DNA of 64,000 nucleotides from Myxococcales bacterium (GTDB lineage Bacteria; Myxococcota_A; Bradymonadia; UBA7976; UBA1532): positions 1 through 64,000 of the forward strand of contig PCCS01000012.1 in NCBI GenBank assembly GCA_002731825.1. The letters are read 5' to 3'. Every line of letters starts with the position of its first letter. The stretch's first letter is position 1. The translations under genes and the position numbers were made by a program. The notes under the pieces are model-generated. The model was not told the DNA's origin. It saw only the letters and a program-made list of their open reading frames with translations, and made no database searches. This document shows positions 17,028-25,216 of this stretch, in pieces.

Positions 17028-18167
17028 TCAGCGCCCGAATAGCCCCTTTAACAGACCGTTCTTTTTCTCTTCATAGGGACATTTTTCAATGATGCCGTCT
17101 GCCAGATCTGAAAAGGCTTGTGCCTGCGGACTGTTCGGTTGCATCGCAACCACTGGACGGCCCTCGTCGCTGCCACGCTGGATATCATGGTCTAATGGAA
17201 TCCGAGCGAGTAGGGGGACTTCGAATTGCTCTGTAAGTCGGCTGGTCCGTCCCTTGTTGAAGGGCTGACTTTCTTCACCACAGTGGCCGCACACGTAATA
17301 ACTCATGTTTTCGACCAAACCCAGTACAGGGACCTCGACCTTCCTAAACATCTGCAGGCCTTTTTGAGCATCGACCAAGGCGAGTTCACTGGGAGTTGTG
17401 ACAATCACAGCGCCCGTCAGCGGTGCTGACTGAGTCAGCGTGAGTTGCGCATCACCCGTGCCTGGAGGCATATCAATGACGAGATAATCCAGTTCGCCCC
17501 AGTCAACATCGTCCAAGAATTGTTTGACCACCGATGAGACAATGGGTCCCCTCCAAATGACAGGTGTGTCGTCATCGACTAAAAAGCCAATGGACATAAT
17601 TTTGACGCCATATGCCTCGACAGGCTGAAATCGTTTCTGGTCAGAGGACACACCTGGTTTCGCTTGGGCAACGCCCATTTGAATGGGAATTGACGGTCCA
17701 TAGATATCTATATCGCAGATGCCGACCCGGGCGCCCTTGGCTTTGAGCGCCATGGCGAGATTGACCGAGACGGTTGACTTGCCAACGCCGCCTTTGCCAC
17801 TGGCGATTCCGATCAAATTCTTAATCTTGGAGAGTGAGGTGACTTTTGGCTTGACCGCGGCGGCCGGTTTTCCTGCCTGATGAACGGATACGCCAGGGTC
17901 GGGTGCTGATGGCATTTCTTGTTCTGCCATCTCAACTTCGATGCTGACGTCGTCAATGCCATCGAGGCCCTCGGTGGCTCGCATGACAGCGTCCTCGAGC
18001 GCGTGTCGACTCTCTCGGGTGATCTCATCCATGTTCAATGTGATGATCACTTCCTCGTCCTCGAATTCGAGGTCCTTAATCCGGCCCGAATCGACCAACT
18101 TTGTTTCGCTGTTTGGGATGGTGATGCCGCTTAACGCGGCCATCACTGCGTCGTGATCAGTTGCCAT
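17028..18167 (-). CDS. mrp: Mrp/NBP35 (ApbC) iron-sulfur carrier ATPase
   Basis: Mrp-type P-loop ATPases carry and transfer Fe-S clusters in the cytosol. Residues 1 to about 80 are the MIP18/FeS-assembly-P domain, followed by a linker (PSAPDPGVSVHQAGKPAAAV). The deviant Walker A motif is ASGKGGVGKSTVSVNLA, the Walker A' region is CDIDIYGPSIPI, and LDYLVIDMPPGTGDAQLT is the switch region. The CxxC motif that holds a bridging cluster is VCGHCG. At 379 residues the length is normal. It is preceded by a structured leader with a small ORF (see 18184-18294). Confidence 0.95.
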   Translation of the reverse strand: MATDHDAVMAALSGITIPNSETKLVDSGRIKDLEFEDEEVIITLNMDEITRESRHALEDAVMRATEGLDGIDDVSIEVEMAEQEMPSAPDPGVSVHQAGKPAAAVKPKVTSLSKIKNLIGIASGKGGVGKSTVSVNLAMALKAKGARVGICDIDIYGPSIPIQMGVAQAKPGVSSDQKRFQPVEAYGVKIMSIGFLVDDDTPVIWRGPIVSSVVKQFLDDVDWGELDYLVIDMPPGTGDAQLTLTQSAPLTGAVIVTTPSELALVDAQKGLQMFRKVEVPVLGLVENMSYYVCGHCGEESQPFNKGRTSRLTEQFEVPLLARIPLDHDIQRGSDEGRPVVAMQPNSPQAQAFSDLADGIIEKCPYEEKKNGLLKGLFGR

Positions 18168-18183
18168 AATCTACTGCCTATTC

Positions 18184-18228
18184 CTATTCGACCATCGGGT
18201 GTTGTGCGTCGTCATGAACACATTTCAT
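18184..18228 (-). CDS. Possible 14-codon leader ORF upstream of mrp
   Basis: ATG at 18228 to TAG at 18184 encodes MKCVHDDAQHPMVE. It ends 16 bases before the mrp ATG. AAGGAG sits directly before the ATG (no spacer), with a second ATG five bases further (MCS then stop) at better spacing. The AAGG of this site is the distal arm of the hairpin at 18231-18294. It could be a leader peptide whose translation is controlled by that structure. The evidence is only arrangement, and the ORF is very short. Confidence 0.3.
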   Translation of the reverse strand: MKCVHDDAQHPMVE

Positions 18229-18230
18229 CT

Positions 18231-18294
18231 CCTTGGGTGCCACCTTCGGCGTCGAAGGTCAAGATGCACACGCGTGGGCTGAGGTGGCACAAGG
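18231..18294 (-). promoter_or_regulatory. Mutually exclusive hairpins in the mrp leader
   Basis: Read on the minus strand, CCTTGTGCCACCT (18294-18282) pairs with AGGTGGCACCCAAGG (18245-18231) to make a 13-bp stem with a two-base CC bulge, closing over the AAGG of a ribosome site. A local hairpin, ACCTTCG-ACGC-CGAAGGT (18259-18242, 7 bp, 4-base loop), uses the same AGGT and so competes with it. This switch-like layout suggests regulation of the leader ORF or mrp. It matches no riboswitch class I know. Confidence 0.45.
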
Positions 18295-18688
18295 TCAGGA
18301 TGAGTGCGACATTCACCGCCAATGACCCATCTGTGTGGATTGATATTACCGGGGGGCAAAGACGGTTTTTTCACTGTTTTTGAGTTCGAAGTTTGTGAAA
18401 AAAAACGGGTGCTTTGTTCCCAAGACATTATCTACAATTACATAGGTTTGCGTTATCTGCGACCTGACTCAAGGTCTGTTTTTTTGGTTTTTAAACAAGC
18501 AAAAGTTTGCCTGGTGATCCCGCGTCGATTAATACTAAGAGGGTATTCGGAGTCGCTCGGCAGCACAGCACGAACGTCTTCGATTGATCGGCATTGAACT
18601 CGATAGAGTCAGGCGTCCTACGTGTCTGATTCTCGAGTGGGTAGTAGGCGAGAGCGGACCATGTCCGTTCGGTATTTAAGGGGTCGCA

Positions 18689-18991
18689 GTGAATAAGCAG
18701 GATATAAGGCGTACGACGACGGTGACAACAGACGTCGACCGAAAGAAAACCGAGTTGACTGCTGAAGAAGAACGCATCCTGCGAATGAGAGCCGGTTCGA
18801 CCGTACCTGACCGAGGTCGTCTCGGGAGCAAACTGGACGGTGTCAATCCCGAACACAAAGCTGATGTTGCCGCCAAGCTGGCCGCTATGGAGGCCGAAAT
18901 ATTGGCCGCCTTAGACGCGAACCCGGAGCTCAGACGAGACCGAAAAAAACGGATTGTCGAAGCCCTTCGCGAATCCGATATCGAGAAGTAA
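18689..18991 (+). CDS. Small charged helical protein, unrecognised
   Basis: The 100-residue product is highly charged and probably helical (TELTAEEERILRMRAG, ADVAAKLAAMEAEILAAL, KKRIVEALRESDIEK). It has no signal or membrane segment. The start is GTG with AAGGGG about six bases upstream, which is a good site and the main reason to accept the gene. It is followed by a YhbY-type gene 115 bases on. No function can be given; the composition suggests a small binding or adaptor protein. Confidence 0.65.
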   Translation: MNKQDIRRTTTVTTDVDRKKTELTAEEERILRMRAGSTVPDRGRLGSKLDGVNPEHKADVAAKLAAMEAEILAALDANPELRRDRKKRIVEALRESDIEK

Positions 18992-19106
18992 ACACACCCT
19001 TATTCAGACCCCTGATTTTCATCTAGAAACAGGCGCGGATCTTATTGCTTGCTACTCTGCTGGGAGATCGGCATGATGCGCCGCTGGTTTCTCGGGAGAA
19101 TCGACC

Positions 19107-19472
19107 ATGGCTGAGACAAACGAAAGTCCAAATCCGAAGCGACTGCCCTATGAGATAACGGGTGCGCAGCGCCGCGCCCTGCGGGCGCAAGGACATGGCT
19201 TGAAATCCTTCATCAGAGTGGGTCAGAAGGGCATGACTGGCGAATTCGTCGAATCGGTTCGAAGCGCGCTCCGAGATCACGAATTGATCAAGGTCTCCAT
19301 GGGCGAAGACCCCCCTAAAGAACGAAAAAAGAATGCTCAAATTCTGGCTGAGAAAACCGGCGCTCACTTAGCACAGACCATCGGACGGATCGCTCTGTTA
19401 TATCGGCGGCGCGTTCATCGACCCGAGATTACCTTACCCGGCAAAGTCATCGAAGCGCCCCAAAAGAAATAG
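19107..19472 (+). CDS. YhbY/CRM-domain RNA-binding protein
   Basis: The 121-residue protein consists of an N-terminal CRS1-YhbY (CRM) domain and a short basic tail. LTGAQRRALRAQGHGL-like (here ITGAQRRALRAQGHGL) and IRVGQKGMTGEFVESV match the family, with the conserved glycine-rich loop VGQKG. Members associate with pre-50S ribosomal particles. GGGAGA precedes the ATG. It is followed after two bases by the YciO-like gene, so the two genes are coupled, both with RNA-linked roles. Confidence 0.9.
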   Translation: MAETNESPNPKRLPYEITGAQRRALRAQGHGLKSFIRVGQKGMTGEFVESVRSALRDHELIKVSMGEDPPKERKKNAQILAEKTGAHLAQTIGRIALLYRRRVHRPEITLPGKVIEAPQKK

Positions 19473-19474
19473 CC

Positions 19475-20083
19475 ATGATTTTACAGCTCAGTCCACATCC
19501 GTCTCCGTACCAGATCGAACGTCTGGTTGGATTTTTAGAGGCTGGTGGACTCCTGGGCATGCCCACGGACACCAGTTACTCACTGGTGTGTCTCCCCGAT
19601 CGGAAAAGTGCAGCTCAGAAGCTAACTGCGCTGCGTCGTCTTGACCCCAAGAAACCCTTGGCATTGATGTTTCGCGACATCAGGCACATCAGCGAGTATG
19701 CCCTTGTCGATGACCTCCAGTTTCGTATGCTAAAGCGCCACCTGCCCGGTCCTTACTGCTTTATCCTTGAGTCCAAGAGAAGTCTGCCTAGATTCATTGG
19801 TGATAAGCGAAAGAGATTCGGTGCGCGAGTGCCCGATCACATCGTTCCACAAACATTGATCGAGGCTTTGCGAAAGCCGCTTCTCGTCACCAGCGCCATC
19901 GATCCGGACAGCGATTTCTTAGCCACTGATCCATGGACAGTCGAATCTTTTTTCGGCCATGGCTTAGAGGCTGTAATCGATGCAGGTGATGTGCCTGGCG
20001 GAGTGAGCAGCGTTGTCGACTTGACTACAGCACCGCCCGAGGTCTTTCGGGTTGGACTTGGTGATGTCAGCGACTTTGCTTAG
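19475..20083 (+). CDS. Sua5/YciO/YrdC-domain protein (YciO type)
   Basis: The product is 202 residues with one YrdC-like domain. GGLLGMPTDTSYSLVCL is the family's start motif, and RRLDPKKPLALMF and LPGPYCFILES follow. The KxR...S-x-N substrate motif of threonylcarbamoyl-AMP synthases is not complete: the final motif reads LLVTSAIDPD where active TsaC/Sua5 proteins have SAN. This fits YciO, whose cellular role is less clear than the tRNA t6A function of TsaC. It is coupled to the YhbY-type gene and converges on priA. Confidence 0.85.
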   Translation: MILQLSPHPSPYQIERLVGFLEAGGLLGMPTDTSYSLVCLPDRKSAAQKLTALRRLDPKKPLALMFRDIRHISEYALVDDLQFRMLKRHLPGPYCFILESKRSLPRFIGDKRKRFGARVPDHIVPQTLIEALRKPLLVTSAIDPDSDFLATDPWTVESFFGHGLEAVIDAGDVPGGVSSVVDLTTAPPEVFRVGLGDVSDFA

Positions 20084-20131
20084 GTTTTCTTAACCTCTGA
20101 AGAGATGTCGCTTATTCAGGCCCCACGGCCA

Positions 20132-22552
20132 TCACAGCATGTCGTGAGGGTCCACATCGATAATGACGCGGATATCCTTGGGTCTCTTTGGGTCCTCAAT
20201 GCTCATCAGCGATAATGCTTTTCGAAGCGTCTGACGTGTCTTGGCTGTCAACAAGAAGGCCCATCTGGTCCGGCCTTTAATACGCTCAAGCGCGGCGGGA
20301 GCAGGCCCCCTTAGACTCAGACCCGGCAAAGACTGCTTTTGGCTTGATACTTCCTTTTCGAACACACGAATTGCACGTTCGGCATGGCCGGCATTTCGGG
20401 CGTCCACGCGAACGGTGAGGGCGTATTCGTAGGGAGGGTAGCCGACCAGGGCTCTTAGCTTAAGCTCTTCATCGCAGAACTGTGCGTAATCATGGGTTTT
20501 TAAGGTCGCTAAACTGGGCTGGGCCGGGTCCCAAGTTTGAATCAGAACCCGACCGGCTTTTTGTCCACGGCCAGCCCGTCCCGCGACCTGGGTCAGGAGC
20601 TGTATGGTGCGTTCACCGGCCCTAAAATCAGGAAAATTAAGGCCCGCGTCGGCATCGAGGACGCAGACCAGGGTGACATTAGGAAAATCATGACCTTTGG
20701 TCACCATTTGTGTCCCAACGAGAATATCGATCTCTTGGGTTTGCATCTTGCCGACGATGGTTTGTAATCCCCGACCGGCTGAGGTGTCTCTATCCAGTCG
20801 CTGTACGCGGGCATTGGGAAACAAGGCCATGATTCGGTCTTCCACTTTTTCAGTGCCACGGCCTAAGAGTTCCAATTCCGGCTTTTGACATGATGGGCAT
20901 TGCTCTGGCAGCGGTCTCGCAGCATTGCAGTAATGGCAGCTCAATAGGCGTCTATGTTTGTGCCAAGTCATTGAAATTGCGCAGCGATGGCACTCGATCA
21001 CGTCGCCGCATGCCGTACATTGCACGAAGCTGCTGAAGCCGCGCCGATTCAGGAAGACAATACTTTGTTCGCCTTTTCGCAACGTATCGCTCAGCGCGTC
21101 ACGTACCGGTTGTGAAAGGAATCGGTCTCCATCGTCAGGAGCCCGAGCTGTTGAGAGGTCGATCAGTTCCACTGTTGGCAAGCGACTGCCGGTCGCGCGA
21201 CTGGGGAGATTAAGACGCGTCAATTTATTCTGTTGGACGTTGAATATGCTTTCTAATGAGGGTGTTGCAGAGCCTAGAATGACCGGAATTTGTTCTCTAT
21301 TACCCCGAATCAATGCCATATCTCGCGCGTGATACCTCAACCCATCGCCCTGCTTGTAAGACGAGTCATGCTCCTCGTCTACGACGATCACACCGAGGTC
21401 ATTTATGGGGGCAAAAATCGCTGAGCGAGCACCGATGACAATATTAAGTTCACCCCGTTTAATTTGGCGCCATTGGTCGAATCTTTCCCCATCCGTAAGC
21501 GCACTGTGTAAGACGGCGATGTGATCTCCAAATCGTGCCCTGAAACGCTCAACCAATTGTGGCGTAAGCGCGATTTCAGGCACCAAGACGAGTGCGCCCA
21601 GACCCGCTTTCAAGACCCGCGAAATCACCCGCAAATAGACTTCTGTCTTGCCGCTGCCCGTCACGCCGTAGAGCAAGTAACCACAGTATCCAGTCGTTTC
21701 TGAGATGAGGTCGACAGCCTTTCTCTGTGCAGGGTTGAGGTGTGGTGGTTGATCGGGGGTCACTGCACGGCCCATGAAAGGGTCACGATAGACTTCCTTG
21801 TCGCCTTCGACGAGATGGCCTTCAGTAAGCAATTGTTTGAGGTGCTGGCGACACTTGGGAAATTGTCGCTCAATATCATCTCGCATAACATCGCCCTGGC
21901 CGATCAGCCACCCATGAATTTCATCACGCCTCAGGACTCGACCGCCTCGGCCACGCGGTTCTTTTGGAGCCGGTCCAACGGCTTTGTAGGTCTTGGTTTT
22001 TTTAACGGCGATCCGGCCCCTTTGCTCCAAAGCATCTCGTTCAACAAATCCGGACTCAACCCAACCATTGATGGCAGACCGAGAGGGTGCCCCTGGCACC
22101 TCAGAGAGTGCGATAGGTCTTTTCTTCTCCGTCAATTCGACGAGCAATGAGGCCAGATCGAGATCGACGGCTGCCGCGAATTCTGCGGCTTCTTGATTTG
22201 GGCCAAGTGCAAGAGCTGGAATACTTTTGGTATTCGTCCCTGCTGGATGCGCGCTTTTTAAAACCTCGCCCAGGGGGGCGAGATAATACTCTGCGATCCA
22301 CCGAACGAAGGCCAGCATCGACTCAGTAAAGGTGGGCGTCTCCGCATCGACGATTCGAATGATGGACTTGAGTTTTATCCCGTCTGGTGGTTCGTCTAGA
22401 CAGGTCAGTACATAGCCGATCAGTTTTCGGTTTGCGAATGGGACCAGAACCCGCTGACCGGGCCGAATATGCGGACGCAAGTGTAACGACACCGCATATG
22501 AAAAGGTTGTCCTGAGCGGAATTGGTATGGCCAATTCGACAAATTCAGCCAC
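20132..22552 (-). CDS. priA: Primosomal replication protein N' (PriA helicase)
   Basis: PriA reloads the replisome at stalled forks. The 806-residue product has the N-terminal 3'-DNA-binding domain, then the helicase core: LLYGVTGSGKTEVYL (Walker A), VIVVDEEHDSSYKQ (DEEH box), GSATPSLES, and a late VTKGHDFPNVTLV. Inserted between motifs are the two zinc sites, with Cys pairs in CTACGDVIECHRC, CHYCN and CPSCQ. The start is GTG at 22552, overlapping the previous gene by eight bases. The helicase core is complete. Confidence 0.95.
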   Translation of the reverse strand: MAEFVELAIPIPLRTTFSYAVSLHLRPHIRPGQRVLVPFANRKLIGYVLTCLDEPPDGIKLKSIIRIVDAETPTFTESMLAFVRWIAEYYLAPLGEVLKSAHPAGTNTKSIPALALGPNQEAAEFAAAVDLDLASLLVELTEKKRPIALSEVPGAPSRSAINGWVESGFVERDALEQRGRIAVKKTKTYKAVGPAPKEPRGRGGRVLRRDEIHGWLIGQGDVMRDDIERQFPKCRQHLKQLLTEGHLVEGDKEVYRDPFMGRAVTPDQPPHLNPAQRKAVDLISETTGYCGYLLYGVTGSGKTEVYLRVISRVLKAGLGALVLVPEIALTPQLVERFRARFGDHIAVLHSALTDGERFDQWRQIKRGELNIVIGARSAIFAPINDLGVIVVDEEHDSSYKQGDGLRYHARDMALIRGNREQIPVILGSATPSLESIFNVQQNKLTRLNLPSRATGSRLPTVELIDLSTARAPDDGDRFLSQPVRDALSDTLRKGEQSIVFLNRRGFSSFVQCTACGDVIECHRCAISMTWHKHRRLLSCHYCNAARPLPEQCPSCQKPELELLGRGTEKVEDRIMALFPNARVQRLDRDTSAGRGLQTIVGKMQTQEIDILVGTQMVTKGHDFPNVTLVCVLDADAGLNFPDFRAGERTIQLLTQVAGRAGRGQKAGRVLIQTWDPAQPSLATLKTHDYAQFCDEELKLRALVGYPPYEYALTVRVDARNAGHAERAIRVFEKEVSSQKQSLPGLSLRGPAPAALERIKGRTRWAFLLTAKTRQTLRKALSLMSIEDPKRPKDIRVIIDVDPHDML

Positions 22553-23216
22553 CCTTCACCCGCTCTTCCAAGGTCTCTAATCCGATGGTCTTTGAAAGAC
22601 GAACGGGCCTGTCATTCAAACTGAGTGTCATGCGCTCAGGAAATAAACCATGTGTTGCAGGCTGCCCCCAATCGCTCAGTCTCAGATCGGAGCGCGAGTC
22701 AGGTGCCCCAAATCTAATCCGTTCAACGGTCCAGGTTGCCTTGTTGAACCAGATGTCTGGTGCGGTATCCCGAGGGGTCTTTGTTCCGACGACGAGCATG
22801 GGATTTGAGCTGAGTAGACCAAGTCGACTATTTTTTGGGCTTATGCCGAGATGGGAAAGAACTGAATCGAGTCCCGCCGATCCAAATAACCCCAGTAGAA
22901 TCACCCGTAGGTCTAATCCAGGAAAGGTCGGGGAGATGGGCGCGGCCATGCCTGTAGACCACCGTGTCTCAGTTGTCTGCCAACGTGTTGTTAACCGACC
23001 GGCTTCAGTGAAGTCCCAGCGCTCTGAGAGGGTGTTCATCATACGGGTTTCACGACCCCAAACTTGGGTATCCAAGACGACTTTCAGGCCTTTGGATCTC
23101 TTTAATTTTCTTTTAGCTTCTCGAAGTATGCCGTAGCCCGGTAGCACGTATGCATCGGCGCCTAGCGGGTAGAGACTGAGCGCTGCAAGGCTTAGAAACG
23201 AACGTCGATCAAACAT
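22545..23216 (-). CDS. Exported protein with Tat-like signal, unrecognised
   Basis: The product is 223 residues. The N-terminus MFDRRSFLSLAALSLYPLG carries a twin-arginine pattern (RRSFL) and hydrophobic core, so export by Tat is likely. The mature part is beta-rich (KVVLDTQVWGRETRMM, WDFTEAGRLTTRWQ) and ends in an RLSDWG/TLSLNDRPV region, broadly like periplasmic lipoprotein-carrier folds, though this is not shown. The ATG at 23216 has GAGGGG five bases upstream; the longer frame to 23267 lacks a site. It sits between parE and priA and overlaps priA by eight bases. Confidence 0.65.
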   Translation of the reverse strand: MFDRRSFLSLAALSLYPLGADAYVLPGYGILREAKRKLKRSKGLKVVLDTQVWGRETRMMNTLSERWDFTEAGRLTTRWQTTETRWSTGMAAPISPTFPGLDLRVILLGLFGSAGLDSVLSHLGISPKNSRLGLLSSNPMLVVGTKTPRDTAPDIWFNKATWTVERIRFGAPDSRSDLRLSDWGQPATHGLFPERMTLSLNDRPVRLSKTIGLETLEERVKGG

Positions 23217-23284
23217 GTAAACCCCTCTCGAATCACGTGCCCTTCGTCCTGAAACCGATGCGTACACGACAGCCCTCGTCGCGT

Positions 23285-25216
23285 CTATATATCCAGGTCT
23301 TCAGCCTCATGGGCGCTGTTCATCACAAAGTGGAAGCGCGCTGCCGGATCTTTCCCCATAAGCTCGGTTATCGTGGTTTCCGTTATCAATCGATCTTCAT
23401 CGGTAATTTGAACTTGGAGTAGCCGGCGATGTAAGGGGTCGAGGGTTGTTTTGTACAGGGTAGACGGCATCATTTCGCCCAAGCCTTTGAATCGCTGAAT
23501 TTCAACTTTACCTTTCCCCTTGTGTCCCGAGATGATTTGGTCACGCTGGGCGTCATCTGCCGCCCAATACGTTTGTTTACCGATGTCGACTCGGTAGAGT
23601 GGTGGCTGGGCGATGTAGACATACCCACCATCGATCAGGGGTTTCAGATATCGATAGAAGAAGGTGAGTAAAAGCGTCGCAATGTGGTGCCCATCGCTAT
23701 CGGCATCCATCAGCAAGATAATCTTGTGATAACGCAGCTTGCCTTCATCGAGGTCATGTCCCATGCCACACCCGATGGCTTTAACGATGTCTGCCAATTC
23801 TTGGTTGGACATGACTTTTCGGTCATTGGCTTGTTCCGCATTTAGAACTTTACCACGCAGGGGCAAGATCGCTTGCGTTTGGCGGTCACGGCCCTGTTTT
23901 GCAGACCCCCCCGCACTGTCACCCTCGACCAGAAACAATTCTGACTCGCTCGGGTCTGTACTTGAGCAATCAGCGAGCTTTCCGGGCAGGTTGAGCCGAT
24001 GGCTTACCGGGGACTTTCGTCTGACGGCGGCCGCCGCAGAGCGGCTTGCCTGCCGCGCCCTTGCCGCTTGGATAATTCGGGTCACAATCGCGCCCGATGT
24101 CGTCTGGTTCTGATGCAGCCATTGCTCCAGGACTGGTCTCACAGCAGAGGTGACAAACCCTCGCACCTCAGGGTTATTTAGCCGATCTTTTGTCTGCCCT
24201 TGAAACTGAGGCTCGCCGATAAATAGGTTCACGGATGCGGTGAGTCCTTCACGGATATCCTCGGCGGATATCGTTACGCCTCGTGGGGTAAGCTCATGGA
24301 CATCGATATAATCTCTAACGGCTTTATTAATGGCATCTCTGAGACCGCTCTCGTGGGTTCCTCCGTCTTGAGTTGGGATGCCGTTGACGAAGCTGTGGAC
24401 GACGATGTCTGTCGCCTCTGTCCACGTCAATGCGATTTCGATTCGGCCATCAGCTTCATCTCGGTCTACGCTGAAAACTGTATCGATGACCTTGCGTCGA
24501 TTGCGAGCTGAAATCAAATCATCCAGATATTCGACAATCCCACCTTCATGGCGAAACTCTCTGACTCTGGTTTCTTTTTCCCGTGCAGTTTCATCCCGAA
24601 AGACAATTCGCAGTCCCTTGTGCAGATACGTTTTGACTTCAAGGCGACTGGCGATCAATTTCGAGTCGAATTCTGTCGACTCGAATATGGCCTCATCCGG
24701 TGTGAAGCGGACAAATGTCCCCGTGCCTCGTCCAGGACCGACGTTTTCGATTGAGCCTAAAGAATGGCCCCGACTAAACCTCTGTTCGTAGGTGTTGCCA
24801 TTGCGCTTTACGCGAACGAGGAGATCGTCCGACAGCGCATTGACGACACTGGCCCCCACACCATGGAGACCACCGGCTGTTCGGTATGCGCCCTGCTCAA
24901 ATTTTCCACCGGCATGGAGTTCGGTGAAAATGACCTCCAAGGTACTGCGTTTCTGGCTATCTGTGGGATGGGTCTCAACGGGAATTCCCCGTCCATTATC
25001 TTCGACCGAGACCGTTTTACCATTGGCTTCGAGGGTCACATTGATCACGCTTGCATGGCCGTTTATGGCCTCATCAACAGCATTATCGAGGACCTCCCAA
25101 ATGAGGTGATGGAGGCCGTTTTTACCCACGCCACCAATATACATGCCCGGTCGTTTACGGACGGGCTCGAGGCCTTCTAGAATGGTGATGTCACTCGCTG
25201 TATAATTGCTGCTCAT
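23285..25216 (-). CDS. parE: DNA topoisomerase IV subunit B (ParE)
   Basis: This is the ATPase subunit of a type IIA topoisomerase, 643 residues. GHKL ATPase motifs: [20 protein letters not shown] and [15 protein letters not shown]. The TOPRIM part has [20 protein letters not shown] and the metal cluster [11 protein letters not shown]. The C-terminus is the usual short tail with QRFKGLGEM. Length fits ParE or a compact GyrB; the partner encoded just upstream is ParC-like, which favours ParE. The start overlaps the parC stop by four bases. Confidence 0.92.
   Translation of the reverse strand: MSSNYTASDITILEGLEPVRKRPGMYIGGVGKNGLHHLIWEVLDNAVDEAINGHASVINVTLEANGKTVSVEDNGRGIPVETHPTDSQKRSTLEVIFTELHAGGKFEQGAYRTAGGLHGVGASVVNALSDDLLVRVKRNGNTYEQRFSRGHSLGSIENVGPGRGTGTFVRFTPDEAIFESTEFDSKLIASRLEVKTYLHKGLRIVFRDETAREKETRVREFRHEGGIVEYLDDLISARNRRKVIDTVFSVDRDEADGRIEIALTWTEATDIVVHSFVNGIPTQDGGTHESGLRDAINKAVRDYIDVHELTPRGVTISAEDIREGLTASVNLFIGEPQFQGQTKDRLNNPEVRGFVTSAVRPVLEQWLHQNQTTSGAIVTRIIQAARARQASRSAAAAVRRKSPVSHRLNLPGKLADCSSTDPSESELFLVEGDSAGGSAKQGRDRQTQAILPLRGKVLNAEQANDRKVMSNQELADIVKAIGCGMGHDLDEGKLRYHKIILLMDADSDGHHIATLLLTFFYRYLKPLIDGGYVYIAQPPLYRVDIGKQTYWAADDAQRDQIISGHKGKGKVEIQRFKGLGEMMPSTLYKTTLDPLHRRLLQVQITDEDRLITETTITELMGKDPAARFHFVMNSAHEAEDLDI

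Larger units (their letters stand above)
18168..18688. other. 521-base intergenic region between mrp (-) and a small gene (+)
   Basis: No protein-coding gene of normal size is convincing here. The left part (18184-18294) holds the mrp leader ORF and competing hairpins described separately. The middle (18350-18500) is rich in A/T runs (gacggttttttcactgtttt), as expected of promoters, but I could not fix -35/-10 pairs. The right part holds a possible hairpin at 18605-18633 (a 10-bp stem with two G-T pairs, arm AGAGTCAGGC, 9-base loop), in the probable 5' leader of the small gene at 18689. Confidence 0.5.

Noticed and set aside
18231-18320. TPP-type riboswitch, because of a plus-strand ggctgag near 18277
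   Set aside because: The second conserved TPP block (ctgatctggataatgcc-like) is absent, and mrp is on the other strand.
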